A stretch of 22,190 nt of DNA from CAZRHR01 sp964578885 (GTDB lineage: Bacteria; Bacteroidota; Bacteroidia; CAIKAF01): the NCBI GenBank assembly GCA_964578885.1, contig CAZOEO010000025.1, positions 1-22,190 of the forward strand, in the 5' to 3' direction. Shown piece by piece: positions 1-6,197 of this stretch (position 1 is the stretch's first letter; the number at the start of each line of letters is the position of its first letter). The position numbers and the translations under genes are program-made. The notes below the pieces were generated by a model that had not been told where the DNA came from, did not search any database, and saw nothing but the letters and a program-made list of their open reading frames with translations.

Positions 1-62
1 CTTCAACGCATCTTTCATGCTTGGCTCTACGAACCGCACGAAAGCTTAGCTGTTGGCGGTAG
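1..62 (-). repeat. Partial inverted copy of the 305-bp cassette-end repeat
   Basis: Read on the minus strand, this is the first part of the repeat at 2222-2526 and 6192-6496. It begins with the arm ACTACCGCCAAC followed by AGCTAAGCTTTCGTGCGG, and differs from the other copies at three places within the aligned 60 bases. The window edge cuts it. It directly follows the stop codon of the FkbM-type gene, just as the other copies follow their cassettes. Together with the plus-strand copy at 2222 it forms an inverted pair flanking about 2.2 kb. Confidence 0.9.
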
Positions 63-65
63 TTT

Positions 66-788
66 TTACTCACCACTAGCTATAAAATAATATTCCTCAT
101 TAGTGTTAAAATATCTTTCAAATTCAACCTCATTAATCGGTTGTTTGTTTTTAATAAATGATTGAAGAGTGTATATTTTCAACCCTATTTCATTTGAGAT
201 AAAATTGTACACATCAAAAGGGGATGTCCCATAGTAGTCACTAGCCCCTTTTCCGCATTCAAATATAACGATGGGCTTATTCATTTTTAACAAATTTTTT
301 GCACCTTTCAAAACACCAAGTTCTCCACCTTCAACATCAATTTTAATTAAATGAATTTTTTCATTTAGTGGAATAATTTCATCCAATGTTTTTAAGTCTA
401 CTTTTATTTCTTCAATTTCTGGATTTGTAATATCATATCGTCTTTTCTTTATTCCACTGTATGCTGGTGCATTTTTGACAAGCTGAAATGTGGTTTCACC
501 ACTACTATCCGAAAGTGCATAAGGAAAAATCTCCACTTTATATTTATTTTTCAATTCAATAAACAGATAAGGAATTGGCTCAAAAGCATAATGTTTTCCT
601 TCAGGTGCATAATTAAGTATTAAATCTAATATTTCACCTTTGTGACAACCTACATCAATGCAATTGTTATTACTCTTTACATATTTCTTTAATATTATTC
701 TTGTAAGTCTGTCGTATTTAAGATTTTTGGTTAAATCTAAATGAAGTGAAATAAGTATTTTTCTAAGAGTGTCTTTGATAATGCTCAT
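66..788 (-). CDS. FkbM-family SAM-dependent methyltransferase
   Basis: Predicted 240-residue methyltransferase of the FkbM type (Methyltransf_21 fold), a family that O-methylates sugars, polyketides and other small or surface molecules. The SAM-binding glycine motif is visible near the N-terminus (CIDVGCHKGEI), followed by an acidic loop (YAFEPIPYL), the PYALSDSSGE segment, and the typical LIKIDVEGGE motif about two thirds along. The reading frame is open upstream to 848, but those extra codons lie inside a transposase remnant, so I place the start at 788 (MSIIKDTLRK). The stop is followed at once by the inverted arm and repeat copy at 1-62, so this looks like cassette cargo. The matching left arm is missing and was probably lost when the insertion sequence landed at about 800. 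The substrate is unknown. Confidence 0.85.
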   Translation of the reverse strand: MSIIKDTLRKILISLHLDLTKNLKYDRLTRIILKKYVKSNNNCIDVGCHKGEILDLILNYAPEGKHYAFEPIPYLFIELKNKYKVEIFPYALSDSSGETTFQLVKNAPAYSGIKKRRYDITNPEIEEIKVDLKTLDEIIPLNEKIHLIKIDVEGGELGVLKGAKNLLKMNKPIVIFECGKGASDYYGTSPFDVYNFISNEIGLKIYTLQSFIKNKQPINEVEFERYFNTNEEYYFIASGE

Positions 789-799
789 AAAAATTATTT

Positions 800-1092
800 T
801 AGTTGAAGCTCGCGCATGAGCCACATGAGTTCCAGGTTGCGTTTGCATTCCTTTTAGAGTTGTCGGCTGGAACGGATACGGTTGAGGTAGCCGTAAATGA
901 AAAGGCGAAGCAGAGTTCCAGGATGGTAAGCCGGCCGGCCATTTTCCTCATAATCGACCTTAAACCCAAGTTCGGACAGGTTCTGCTATCCACGAACAAG
1001 TCAATTAGACGCACTTCATTATCGGCATCGACATGCGTATCCAGGCAATACATCTCCCACTGATTTCGAGGTTTTCCTTGGATAAATTTCAT
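800..1092 (-). pseudogene. IS1182-type transposase N-terminal remnant, frameshifted
   Basis: The minus strand encodes the N-terminus of a DDE transposase of the IS1182 type. From 1092 it reads MKFIQGKPRNQ..., then DADNEVRLIDLFVDS. A frameshift at about 975-985 moves the match to another frame, which from 973 reads ELGFKVDYEENGRPAYHP, then LLRLFIYGYLNRIRSSRQL. An in-frame TAA stop follows, then KECKRNLELMWLMRELQ. The match ends abruptly at about 800, next to the methyltransferase start, so the catalytic domain is entirely gone. This is family knowledge recalled from memory, but the motif string is distinctive. The remnant probably interrupted the left end of the methyltransferase cassette. No terminal inverted repeats could be identified. 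Confidence 0.8.
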
Positions 1093-1191
1093 AAATAAAA
1101 ATACCGATTTAAAGGGAGAAATGGGCAACAAATAGCCTGAAATTTATTAACAATTGAAATGTTTAAATGGGAGGTTATTAGACAGTCTGAC

Positions 1192-1201
1192 GTTAGCGGT
1201 A
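1192..1201. repeat. Left cassette arm GTTAGCGGTA (Fic cassette)
   Basis: GTTAGCGGTA is the reverse complement of TACCGCTAAC at 2218-2227. The match extends to 12 of 13 bases (GTTAGCGGTAATT against GTTAGCGGTAGTT). It is preceded by CTGAC, the same bases that precede the arm at 4806. The stop codon of the 66-residue protein lies inside it. The arrangement matches the R'/R'' halves of an integron attC site split over the two ends of an inserted cassette. Confidence 0.75.
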
Positions 1202-1393
1202 ATTATTCTTGACAGTTATTGCTATTACGTTAAGGCATCCCATAACGACAAAAAATGAGAAAAATAAAATCCCGTTTATAAGGACATTAAAATCCATCTT
1301 TATCAGAGCGACTAAACCAAAAACAATAACTGCAATGACATAAGAAATACCAAGCCACTTCCAATCAATAGATTTTACAATATTTTGTATCAT
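1193..1393 (-). CDS. Small two-helix membrane protein, unknown function
   Basis: 66-residue protein with two predicted transmembrane segments, at about residues 14-32 and 38-58, and a short basic tail. Its start overlaps the stop of the upstream fic gene by four bases (ATGA), which implies translational coupling and co-transcription. I recognise no family. The pairing with a Fic protein suggests an accessory, immunity-like or membrane-anchoring role, but this is inference from position only. Its stop codon falls within the left cassette arm, so the cassette has almost no spare sequence at this end. Confidence 0.6.
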   Translation of the reverse strand: MIQNIVKSIDWKWLGISYVIAVIVFGLVALIKMDFNVLINGILFFSFFVVMGCLNVIAITVKNNYR

Positions 1394-2184
1394 TTTATAG
1401 ACTCTTTAAGTGCTTCGGGCAACATCAATAAAAACGGTAAACATCTATCCCAATAAAGGGCATAGTAATTATATCCCAATGCAATGTTTTGATAATAATC
1501 AGGACGATTATCCCAAAAATATTTTTCAGAATTTATAGACCAAGCCGACAAACCAAGTTTAGACACCAAAAACCATTTTTCAAGCAAACGTGCAGACCGA
1601 CCATTACCATCCATAAATGGGTGAATTTTTGCAGTCCATAAATGAATCATTGAAGCATAGTAAAAAACCTCTTTGTAAGACAAATCCCGTTTCAATAATA
1701 CTGAAATATCAGCAAACAACTTGTTTAATTCTTCATTCACAAATTGTGGCTCGACTGCTAAATAAACAGGCTTAAGTGATTTTGAATCGTGAACACCAAC
1801 TTGTTGCTTTCTGACTTTTCCTCGTAAATTAACAGGCAATAAAGTTTTAGCAGAAATTTCGTGAGTTTTCAAGAAATTAGTTTTGTTCAGGTTGTTTTCA
1901 GAGGCAAACTTGTATGCTTTTACTAAATCTTCAATCTCTTGCACTTCTTTTTTCTTTGGAAAACTTTTATTTCCTCTGTTTCTAAAAAAGCTGTTTGCAT
2001 CAAGAGTGTTACCCTCAATTTTAGACGAGTAAAGCGAAGAAGCTATTAGATAATATTCAAAATCATCAGTTGTAAATGTTGACTTTGACCTTAATTTATG
2101 GAAAACCTCTAACCAATCAATTTTGCACTTTGACGAGTATTTATCAAGGTATTCGGGCGATATAAATTTCAAGTGTTTTCCCAT
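1390..2184 (-). CDS. Fic-domain AMPylase with N-terminal inhibitory motif
   Basis: 264-residue Fic protein. Fic enzymes usually transfer AMP from ATP to a hydroxyl group of target proteins. The catalytic loop HPFMDGNGRSAR is complete at residues 188-199, with His188 as the general base, Asp192 as the Mg-binding acidic residue and Arg199 as the nucleotide contact. Near the N-terminus, SSKIEGN at residues 53-59 fits the inhibitory helix motif (S/T)xxxE(G/N), which would place this protein in class II, held in check by its own Glu57. The gene points against the orientation of its cassette, since the repeat copy lies upstream of its start. A perfect TAnnTTTG element sits only 5 bp before the ATG, so the transcript may be nearly leaderless. 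Its target is unknown; stand-alone Fic proteins are often toxin-like or stress-related. Confidence 0.92.
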   Translation of the reverse strand: MGKHLKFISPEYLDKYSSKCKIDWLEVFHKLRSKSTFTTDDFEYYLIASSLYSSKIEGNTLDANSFFRNRGNKSFPKKKEVQEIEDLVKAYKFASENNLNKTNFLKTHEISAKTLLPVNLRGKVRKQQVGVHDSKSLKPVYLAVEPQFVNEELNKLFADISVLLKRDLSYKEVFYYASMIHLWTAKIHPFMDGNGRSARLLEKWFLVSKLGLSAWSINSEKYFWDNRPDYYQNIALGYNYYALYWDRCLPFLLMLPEALKESIK

Positions 2185-2188
2185 AGGA

Positions 2189-2196
2189 CAAATTTA
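2189..2196 (-). promoter_or_regulatory. Possible -7 promoter element of fic
   Basis: On the minus strand this reads TAAATTTG, a perfect fit to the Bacteroidota -7 element TAnnTTTG. It lies 5 bp upstream of the fic ATG and just inside the right cassette arm, so the cassette would carry its own promoter. No TTG at -33 is apparent, so support is limited to one short motif. Confidence 0.4.
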
Positions 2197-2217
2197 CTAT
2201 TTTTGAGCATATATAAC

Positions 2218-2227
2218 TACCGCTAAC
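2218..2227. repeat. Right cassette arm TACCGCTAAC (Fic cassette)
   Basis: Exact 10-base reverse complement of the arm at 1192-1201. It leads straight into AGCTAAGC, the start of the unique part of repeat copy A. The corresponding arm of the first cassette (positions 52-61) is the same except for one base. Confidence 0.75.
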
Positions 2228-2526
2228 AGCTAAGCTTTCGTGCGGTTCGTAGAGCCAAGTATGAAAGTTGCGTTGAAGGAAACCGTTGCCCGCCCTTCCC
2301 TATGGGTTTTACAATGTAGCATGTGAGTTGTGGCTGGCAGTCAAACGACTGCCGAACTTTTTTTAGCCGCTTTAGGGCTTCACAATAAGCGATTTTACTC
2401 GCATAGAGGCATACCGCCCCCTACCCATATCGTTAATTCACGCTACAGGAAAATAATTTTTTGGCCCCGCCCAAAACCCAGGCAGGTGGGCCACGGCCGT
2501 CGAAGTTTTCAAGTGTAATGAGCTTG
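2222..2526 (+). repeat. 305-bp cassette-end repeat, copy A
   Basis: This is 305 bp, identical to 6192-6496 except for five substitutions. All five are transitions and all fall between 2472 and 2498; the remaining 278 bp are identical. It starts in the right cassette arm (GCTAAC) and ends at AATGAGCTTG, after which the two copies diverge completely. No convincing protein is encoded; the 62-codon open frame inside it looks like nothing known. It contains a terminator-like hairpin at 2336-2364. It may serve as the recombination element of the array or as a spread non-coding element. Confidence 0.95.
2336..2364 (+). terminator. Terminator-like hairpin inside repeat copy A
   Basis: GGCAGTC and GACTGCC form a perfect 7-bp stem around AAAC, followed by GAAC and seven T residues. 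The distance from stem to T tract is slightly long for a classical intrinsic terminator. Placed here, it would stop plus-strand transcription leaving the cassette on its left. Confidence 0.55.
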
Positions 2527-2785
2527 CCTTTTTTGCAACAGGGACAGCGGCGATGTAAAGTTTGTGCAGCAGCGGGAGTGTTTATTTGCAAGTTTCATTT
2601 CAGGCAGGCGTTATGACGAATCGGAATACACTTTGAAAAGAAAAATCTCTTTTTATGAGGTTTTTGCGGTACATGCTATGTCTTTAAAACCCATTGGTTT
2701 TAAAGAAAATAATTTGTAAAATTGGTTTTAGTTTTTGACCAATCATCTAATCCAATTCCATTGAAGAAGACCACGATATATGGAA

Positions 2786-2807
2786 TATAAACGCAATTGC
2801 GTTTATA
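2786..2807. repeat. Perfect 22-bp palindrome next to a cassette arm
   Basis: TATAAACGCAA is followed directly by its reverse complement TTGCGTTTATA, centred between 2796 and 2797. Five bases later the arm GTTATGCC begins at 2813. It could be the tip of a folded single-strand recombination hairpin (attC-like) or an operator for the downstream gene. The stretch 2527-2785 between repeat copy A and this palindrome holds nothing else that I can recognise. Confidence 0.7.
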
Positions 2808-2812
2808 GGAAT

Positions 2813-2826
2813 GTTATGCCTAATTA
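2813..2826. repeat. Left cassette arm GTTATGCCTAATTA (OLD-like cassette)
   Basis: Matches the reverse complement of TAACTAGGCATAAC at 4788-4801 in 13 of 14 positions. It lies 18 bp before the start codon of the enclosed gene. Confidence 0.75.
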
Positions 2827-2844
2827 TAATAAAGACAACAATAA

Positions 2845-4794
2845 ATGATAACATCACTATTCTTAAGACATTTCAAGATATACAAAGGAATTACCTTTAT
2901 CCCTATTTCAGAAGGATGTGGTTTTTCAAGTTTAATTGGAGAAAATGGCGTTGGAAAAAGTTCAGTTTTAGAAGCTTTAGATTTTGCAATTAATAGGAAA
3001 AACAATTCTGAATGGCCTGTCAATAATGAAGCTAAAAACGAAGGTGGTTTAAGTGGAACTAACATTCCTTTTATTGCGCCCATTTTAGTTCTCAAGAAGG
3101 ATTCTTTAAAAAAATCCAAAAAGGAGGACCTTGAAAATTATGAGAAGGCACTTAAACTTTCAAACTTTCTATGGAATACAAAAATAAAAACTAAATCAGC
3201 TGCATTAGATGATTTTTATAAACACAGAGATGAATTAAAACAGAACTTCTCAGAGGAAGAACATTTGCTTATAATTATTGGAAAAAAATATAATGAAGCC
3301 GGAATATTTTTTGGTTCATATCACAATTACATAGATTTTGTAACAGAAAATCCAGCCATAAAACCAACAGAAGAAGAAATCCAAAAGTACTTTAAAGGAT
3401 TTTATGAGTACATCATTTCGCACTATTCCTACATCTATATTCCAGTAGAAACAGACGTGCATACTTATACGAAACTTGAAACTCAAGATATGCAAAAACT
3501 AATGGATAAGAATATTCAACTAGAAATTGAAAATGCCATTAGACCAGGAACTCTGAAACAAATTAATAAGGATTTAGACAATTTCGTAAAAGAGATAGAA
3601 GGAATTTTAGAGATTTATGAATACAAAGGGCATTTCAAAAATAATTTAACAATGCCTGACTTAGTTTCTAAGATAATTGAAGCATATTTCTCGATTAAAA
3701 TATTGAACCGAAAAGTTGATGGAAAGCGAATACCAGTGAGCGAACTTAGTTCAGGTGAAAAACGGAAAGCACTTATTGATGTCGCATATTCATTCCTATT
3801 AAATAATTCTGATAGAGAATCAAACATAATTCTAGCAATTGACGAACCTGAAGCATCTTTACATATTTCATCTTGTTACAGTCAATTCGAAAAACTAATT
3901 GAGCTTGGCAAATACAATCATCAAGTTATAATATCAACACATTGGTATGGTTATTTGCCGATTGTTACAAATGGAAGTGCGACATCAATAAAAAAGAATA
4001 ACAAAAATGAAATAACTATAGACTATTTCAACCTTTTCAATTATCGCGAAACCATAACTCAATCAAGAAAACATATTAAAGGTGTATTGCCTGTTGATTA
4101 CAATATCAAAAGTTACAACGACTTGGTTCAATCAATTGTTTTTTCTGTAATTCAAGACACTCCTTACAATTGGATAATATGCGAAGGTTTATCCGAAAAA
4201 ATATACTTTGAGGAAATATTCAAGGAAGAACTTGAAAAGAAAAACTTAAGAATTCTTCCTCTAGGCAGTTTTAAGGAAGTAAGAAAAGTATATTACTATC
4301 TTCAATCGCCAATAAAAGACCCTGACTACAATGTTAAAGGGAAAATAATTTGCTTAATCGACACTGACAATGAACGTGTTGAAGTTGATTATCAAAAATC
4401 TAAATCGTTATATTTTGACAGACTTTTAAACAATCAAGACGGTACAATATTAGTCGATGTTGACAGCAATCTGACTTCACCTCCAACAGAAATCGAAGAT
4501 TGTTTAAATCCAATATTGTTTTACCAAACTCTAATGGAATTTTCTGAAGAGTACGACAGTTTAAAAGCTATTTTAACTACCTCCGAGTTAAACAAGACTG
4601 CCAAAAATTCATTCCAGTTTTTAGATTTAAGAGAAAGTGAAAGAAAAACAATTAAAGCGTTCTTTGACGACAATGAAGGATATAATAAAATCCGATTCGC
4701 GAGAAAATATGTTGAACTTTCTAAACTGAACTTTTTTAGTGATTGCAAAGAAATAAAATGGATAAACGATTTAAAAAAACGAATAAATAACTAG
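2845..4794 (+). CDS. OLD-like ATPase with TOPRIM-like C-terminal domain
   Basis: 649-residue ABC/SMC-type ATPase resembling the OLD nuclease group. Walker A is GENGVGKSS (residues 32-40), the ABC signature is LSSGEKRK (301-308), Walker B is ILAIDEPEASLH (about 328-339, Asp333 and Glu334), and the H-loop is STH (His366). The C-terminal third fits a TOPRIM nuclease: ICEGLSEK with Glu447, and LIDTDNE with Asp506 and Asp508. OLD, GajA and AriA-type proteins of this layout act in phage defence, using ATP to sense or cut DNA or to trigger a toxic effector. No UvrD-like GajB or separate AriB is beside it; the next two genes sit in a separate cassette. It could act alone (class 1 OLD) or with the following module. 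Its TAG stop lies within the right cassette arm, so it fills the cassette. Confidence 0.85.
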   Translation: MITSLFLRHFKIYKGITFIPISEGCGFSSLIGENGVGKSSVLEALDFAINRKNNSEWPVNNEAKNEGGLSGTNIPFIAPILVLKKDSLKKSKKEDLENYEKALKLSNFLWNTKIKTKSAALDDFYKHRDELKQNFSEEEHLLIIIGKKYNEAGIFFGSYHNYIDFVTENPAIKPTEEEIQKYFKGFYEYIISHYSYIYIPVETDVHTYTKLETQDMQKLMDKNIQLEIENAIRPGTLKQINKDLDNFVKEIEGILEIYEYKGHFKNNLTMPDLVSKIIEAYFSIKILNRKVDGKRIPVSELSSGEKRKALIDVAYSFLLNNSDRESNIILAIDEPEASLHISSCYSQFEKLIELGKYNHQVIISTHWYGYLPIVTNGSATSIKKNNKNEITIDYFNLFNYRETITQSRKHIKGVLPVDYNIKSYNDLVQSIVFSVIQDTPYNWIICEGLSEKIYFEEIFKEELEKKNLRILPLGSFKEVRKVYYYLQSPIKDPDYNVKGKIICLIDTDNERVEVDYQKSKSLYFDRLLNNQDGTILVDVDSNLTSPPTEIEDCLNPILFYQTLMEFSEEYDSLKAILTTSELNKTAKNSFQFLDLRESERKTIKAFFDDNEGYNKIRFARKYVELSKLNFFSDCKEIKWINDLKKRINN

Positions 4795-4801
4795 GCATAA
4801 C
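4788..4801. repeat. Right cassette arm TAACTAGGCATAAC
   Basis: Pairs with 2813-2826 (13 of 14 positions). It is separated from the next cassette's left arm (4806) by only TGAC, so the inter-cassette element is reduced to four bases here. Confidence 0.75.
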
Positions 4802-4805
4802 TGAC

Positions 4806-4815
4806 GTTAGCCACA
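4806..4815. repeat. Left cassette arm GTTAGCCACA (PLD cassette)
   Basis: Exact reverse complement of TGTGGCTAAC at 6188-6197. It is preceded by CTGAC, as is the arm at 1192. Confidence 0.8.
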
Positions 4816-4825
4816 ATTAAGAAAA

Positions 4826-5377
4826 ATGAACATTTGGAAAGAATATTTGAATTTGTACAGTAATGAAAACCCATTAGTAGTTATTGGGACAATTACTGCT
4901 TCTATTGCTGTTCTGACTTTCATTATAACTTTTATCCTTAGACCTATTGTCAATTGGATTAAAAAGTACTTCGCTAAGATTAGCGTTGAAATCGGAATTA
5001 GTCGTCAAATAGCCCAATCTGTAATGGGAGTTGGTATGTTAGCACCTCTTTTTACAGTTACTGTAACCAATAGAGACAGGATTACACGGCATATTCAGAA
5101 CCCTTCGATAAAACCTTCTCGAAAAATAAATGGGGAAAAATACTTTGTCGTACCTAAACCGAAAGGAACGTATCCATTACGGCTCGAACCAGGAGAACAA
5201 CATACTGTAGAATACGATACAATTTCAATGCAAAATCAATTGCTTGTTCATCTTAAAGAATCTGACAAGATTCGAGTTAAGGTTTCTGACACAACAGGCA
5301 AAAAGTATTTATCAAATAGAATGAAAGTATCCAATATTCTTGGATATATCGAAATAGCCAATAATCAAGCACAGTAG
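4826..5377 (+). CDS. Single-pass membrane protein of the PLD cassette, unknown
   Basis: 183-residue protein with one strong transmembrane helix at about residues 17-39, a basic membrane-proximal segment (WIKKYFAK), and a C-terminal domain rich in alternating hydrophobic residues that suggests a small beta fold. I recognise no family. The stop is followed after two bases by the start of the PLD nuclease gene, so the two must form one operon, and both lie inside one pair of cassette arms. By analogy with other two-gene defence modules it could be a membrane anchor, sensor or inhibitor for the nuclease. That is inference from linkage alone. Confidence 0.75.
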   Translation: MNIWKEYLNLYSNENPLVVIGTITASIAVLTFIITFILRPIVNWIKKYFAKISVEIGISRQIAQSVMGVGMLAPLFTVTVTNRDRITRHIQNPSIKPSRKINGEKYFVVPKPKGTYPLRLEPGEQHTVEYDTISMQNQLLVHLKESDKIRVKVSDTTGKKYLSNRMKVSNILGYIEIANNQAQ

Positions 5378-5379
5378 AA

Positions 5380-6183
5380 ATGAAACTAAGTGATTTTTCC
5401 ATTGAAGCTTTGCGAGAGACAATTACGGGAGATAATGGTTTAACCCCTTATTTAAGTGGTCCAAACCTTATAAAACTATTTGGCAAATTTGGAATTAGAG
5501 ACACTTACACATGGGGAAGTGGTGGTGGGCTGCCAGAATCTATGAGTAGAAATCAATATGCAATTGATAGACTCAAAAAACTTAACGGTACTAAAGAACT
5601 TAAAGCCCTGTTCGAGACAATCGTTGACTCTCGACATCTTACACCAGAAGGAAAGGATGTTAATACAGTTGTAGCTCACATCAACGAAATCATTAAGCAT
5701 GATGGTTATAAACTTGAAGAGATTGAAGGGCTTTTTAAGATTGTTGGTGAAGATTTACCTGATGAAATAGAAGTCGAAATACACTTTGAAGAAATTCAGC
5801 AACAAATAATTGACCAACTGAAACTTGCCAAATTTTCTATTTGGATAGCTGTGGCTTGGTTCACCGATAAAGTTCTTTTTGAATTGCTCAAGGCAAAGAA
5901 AGCAGAAGGAGTAAATGTTCAGATTATCGTAATTGACGATGATATTAATAGGATTTACGGGCTGAACTATGAATCAGAATTTGAAACATACAGAGTAAAA
6001 CCAACGGGTAAATACCAGAACATTATGCATCATAAGTTTTGCGTAATTGATTTAAAGACGGTTATTCATGGTTCTTACAATTGGACTAACAAAGCAAGAT
6101 GGAACAAAGAGACAATATCAATAGATGTGAGCAGAGAACTGGCTGAAAAATTTGCATCAACCTTTGTTGACTTAAAAAAATAA
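5380..6183 (+). CDS. PLD-family nuclease with AbiJ-N-terminal-like domain
   Basis: 267-residue protein. The C-terminal half (about 130-265) is a phospholipase-D-superfamily domain. The HKD motif is HHKFCVID, with His217, Lys219 and Asp224, followed by HGSYNWT (residues 230-236), the usual GSxN element. A single HKD motif means it probably dimerises to form the active site, as in Nuc-type nucleases. The N-terminal 120 residues contain LRETITGDNG, LSGPNLIKLF, a GLPESMSRNQY segment and DRLKKLNGT. These remind me of the AbiJ N-terminal domain 3 found on abortive-infection proteins; I state that from memory, without a search. A nuclease effector in a phage-defence module is the likeliest role. It is the distal gene of a two-gene operon and is closely followed by the right cassette arm. 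Confidence 0.85.
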   Translation: MKLSDFSIEALRETITGDNGLTPYLSGPNLIKLFGKFGIRDTYTWGSGGGLPESMSRNQYAIDRLKKLNGTKELKALFETIVDSRHLTPEGKDVNTVVAHINEIIKHDGYKLEEIEGLFKIVGEDLPDEIEVEIHFEEIQQQIIDQLKLAKFSIWIAVAWFTDKVLFELLKAKKAEGVNVQIIVIDDDINRIYGLNYESEFETYRVKPTGKYQNIMHHKFCVIDLKTVIHGSYNWTNKARWNKETISIDVSRELAEKFASTFVDLKK

Positions 6184-6187
6184 AAAC

Positions 6188-6197
6188 TGTGGCTAAC
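6188..6197. repeat. Right cassette arm TGTGGCTAAC
   Basis: Exact partner of 4806-4815. It runs directly into repeat copy B, with GCTAAC shared between the arm and the repeat. Confidence 0.8.

Noticed and set aside
789..848. Upstream extension of the FkbM-type methyltransferase (20 extra residues)
   Set aside because: These codons belong to the transposase remnant read in another frame; conserved methyltransferase sequence begins after 788.
2330..2518. 62-codon open frame inside repeat copy A
   Set aside because: It has no recognisable domain or signal, and the five differences between the repeat copies fall in it without a clear preference for silent changes that I could show.
2222..2526. 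Insertion-sequence interpretation of the 305-bp repeat
   Set aside because: There is no transposase, no terminal inverted repeats, and no target duplication; its left end is fixed to the AAC of the cassette arms.
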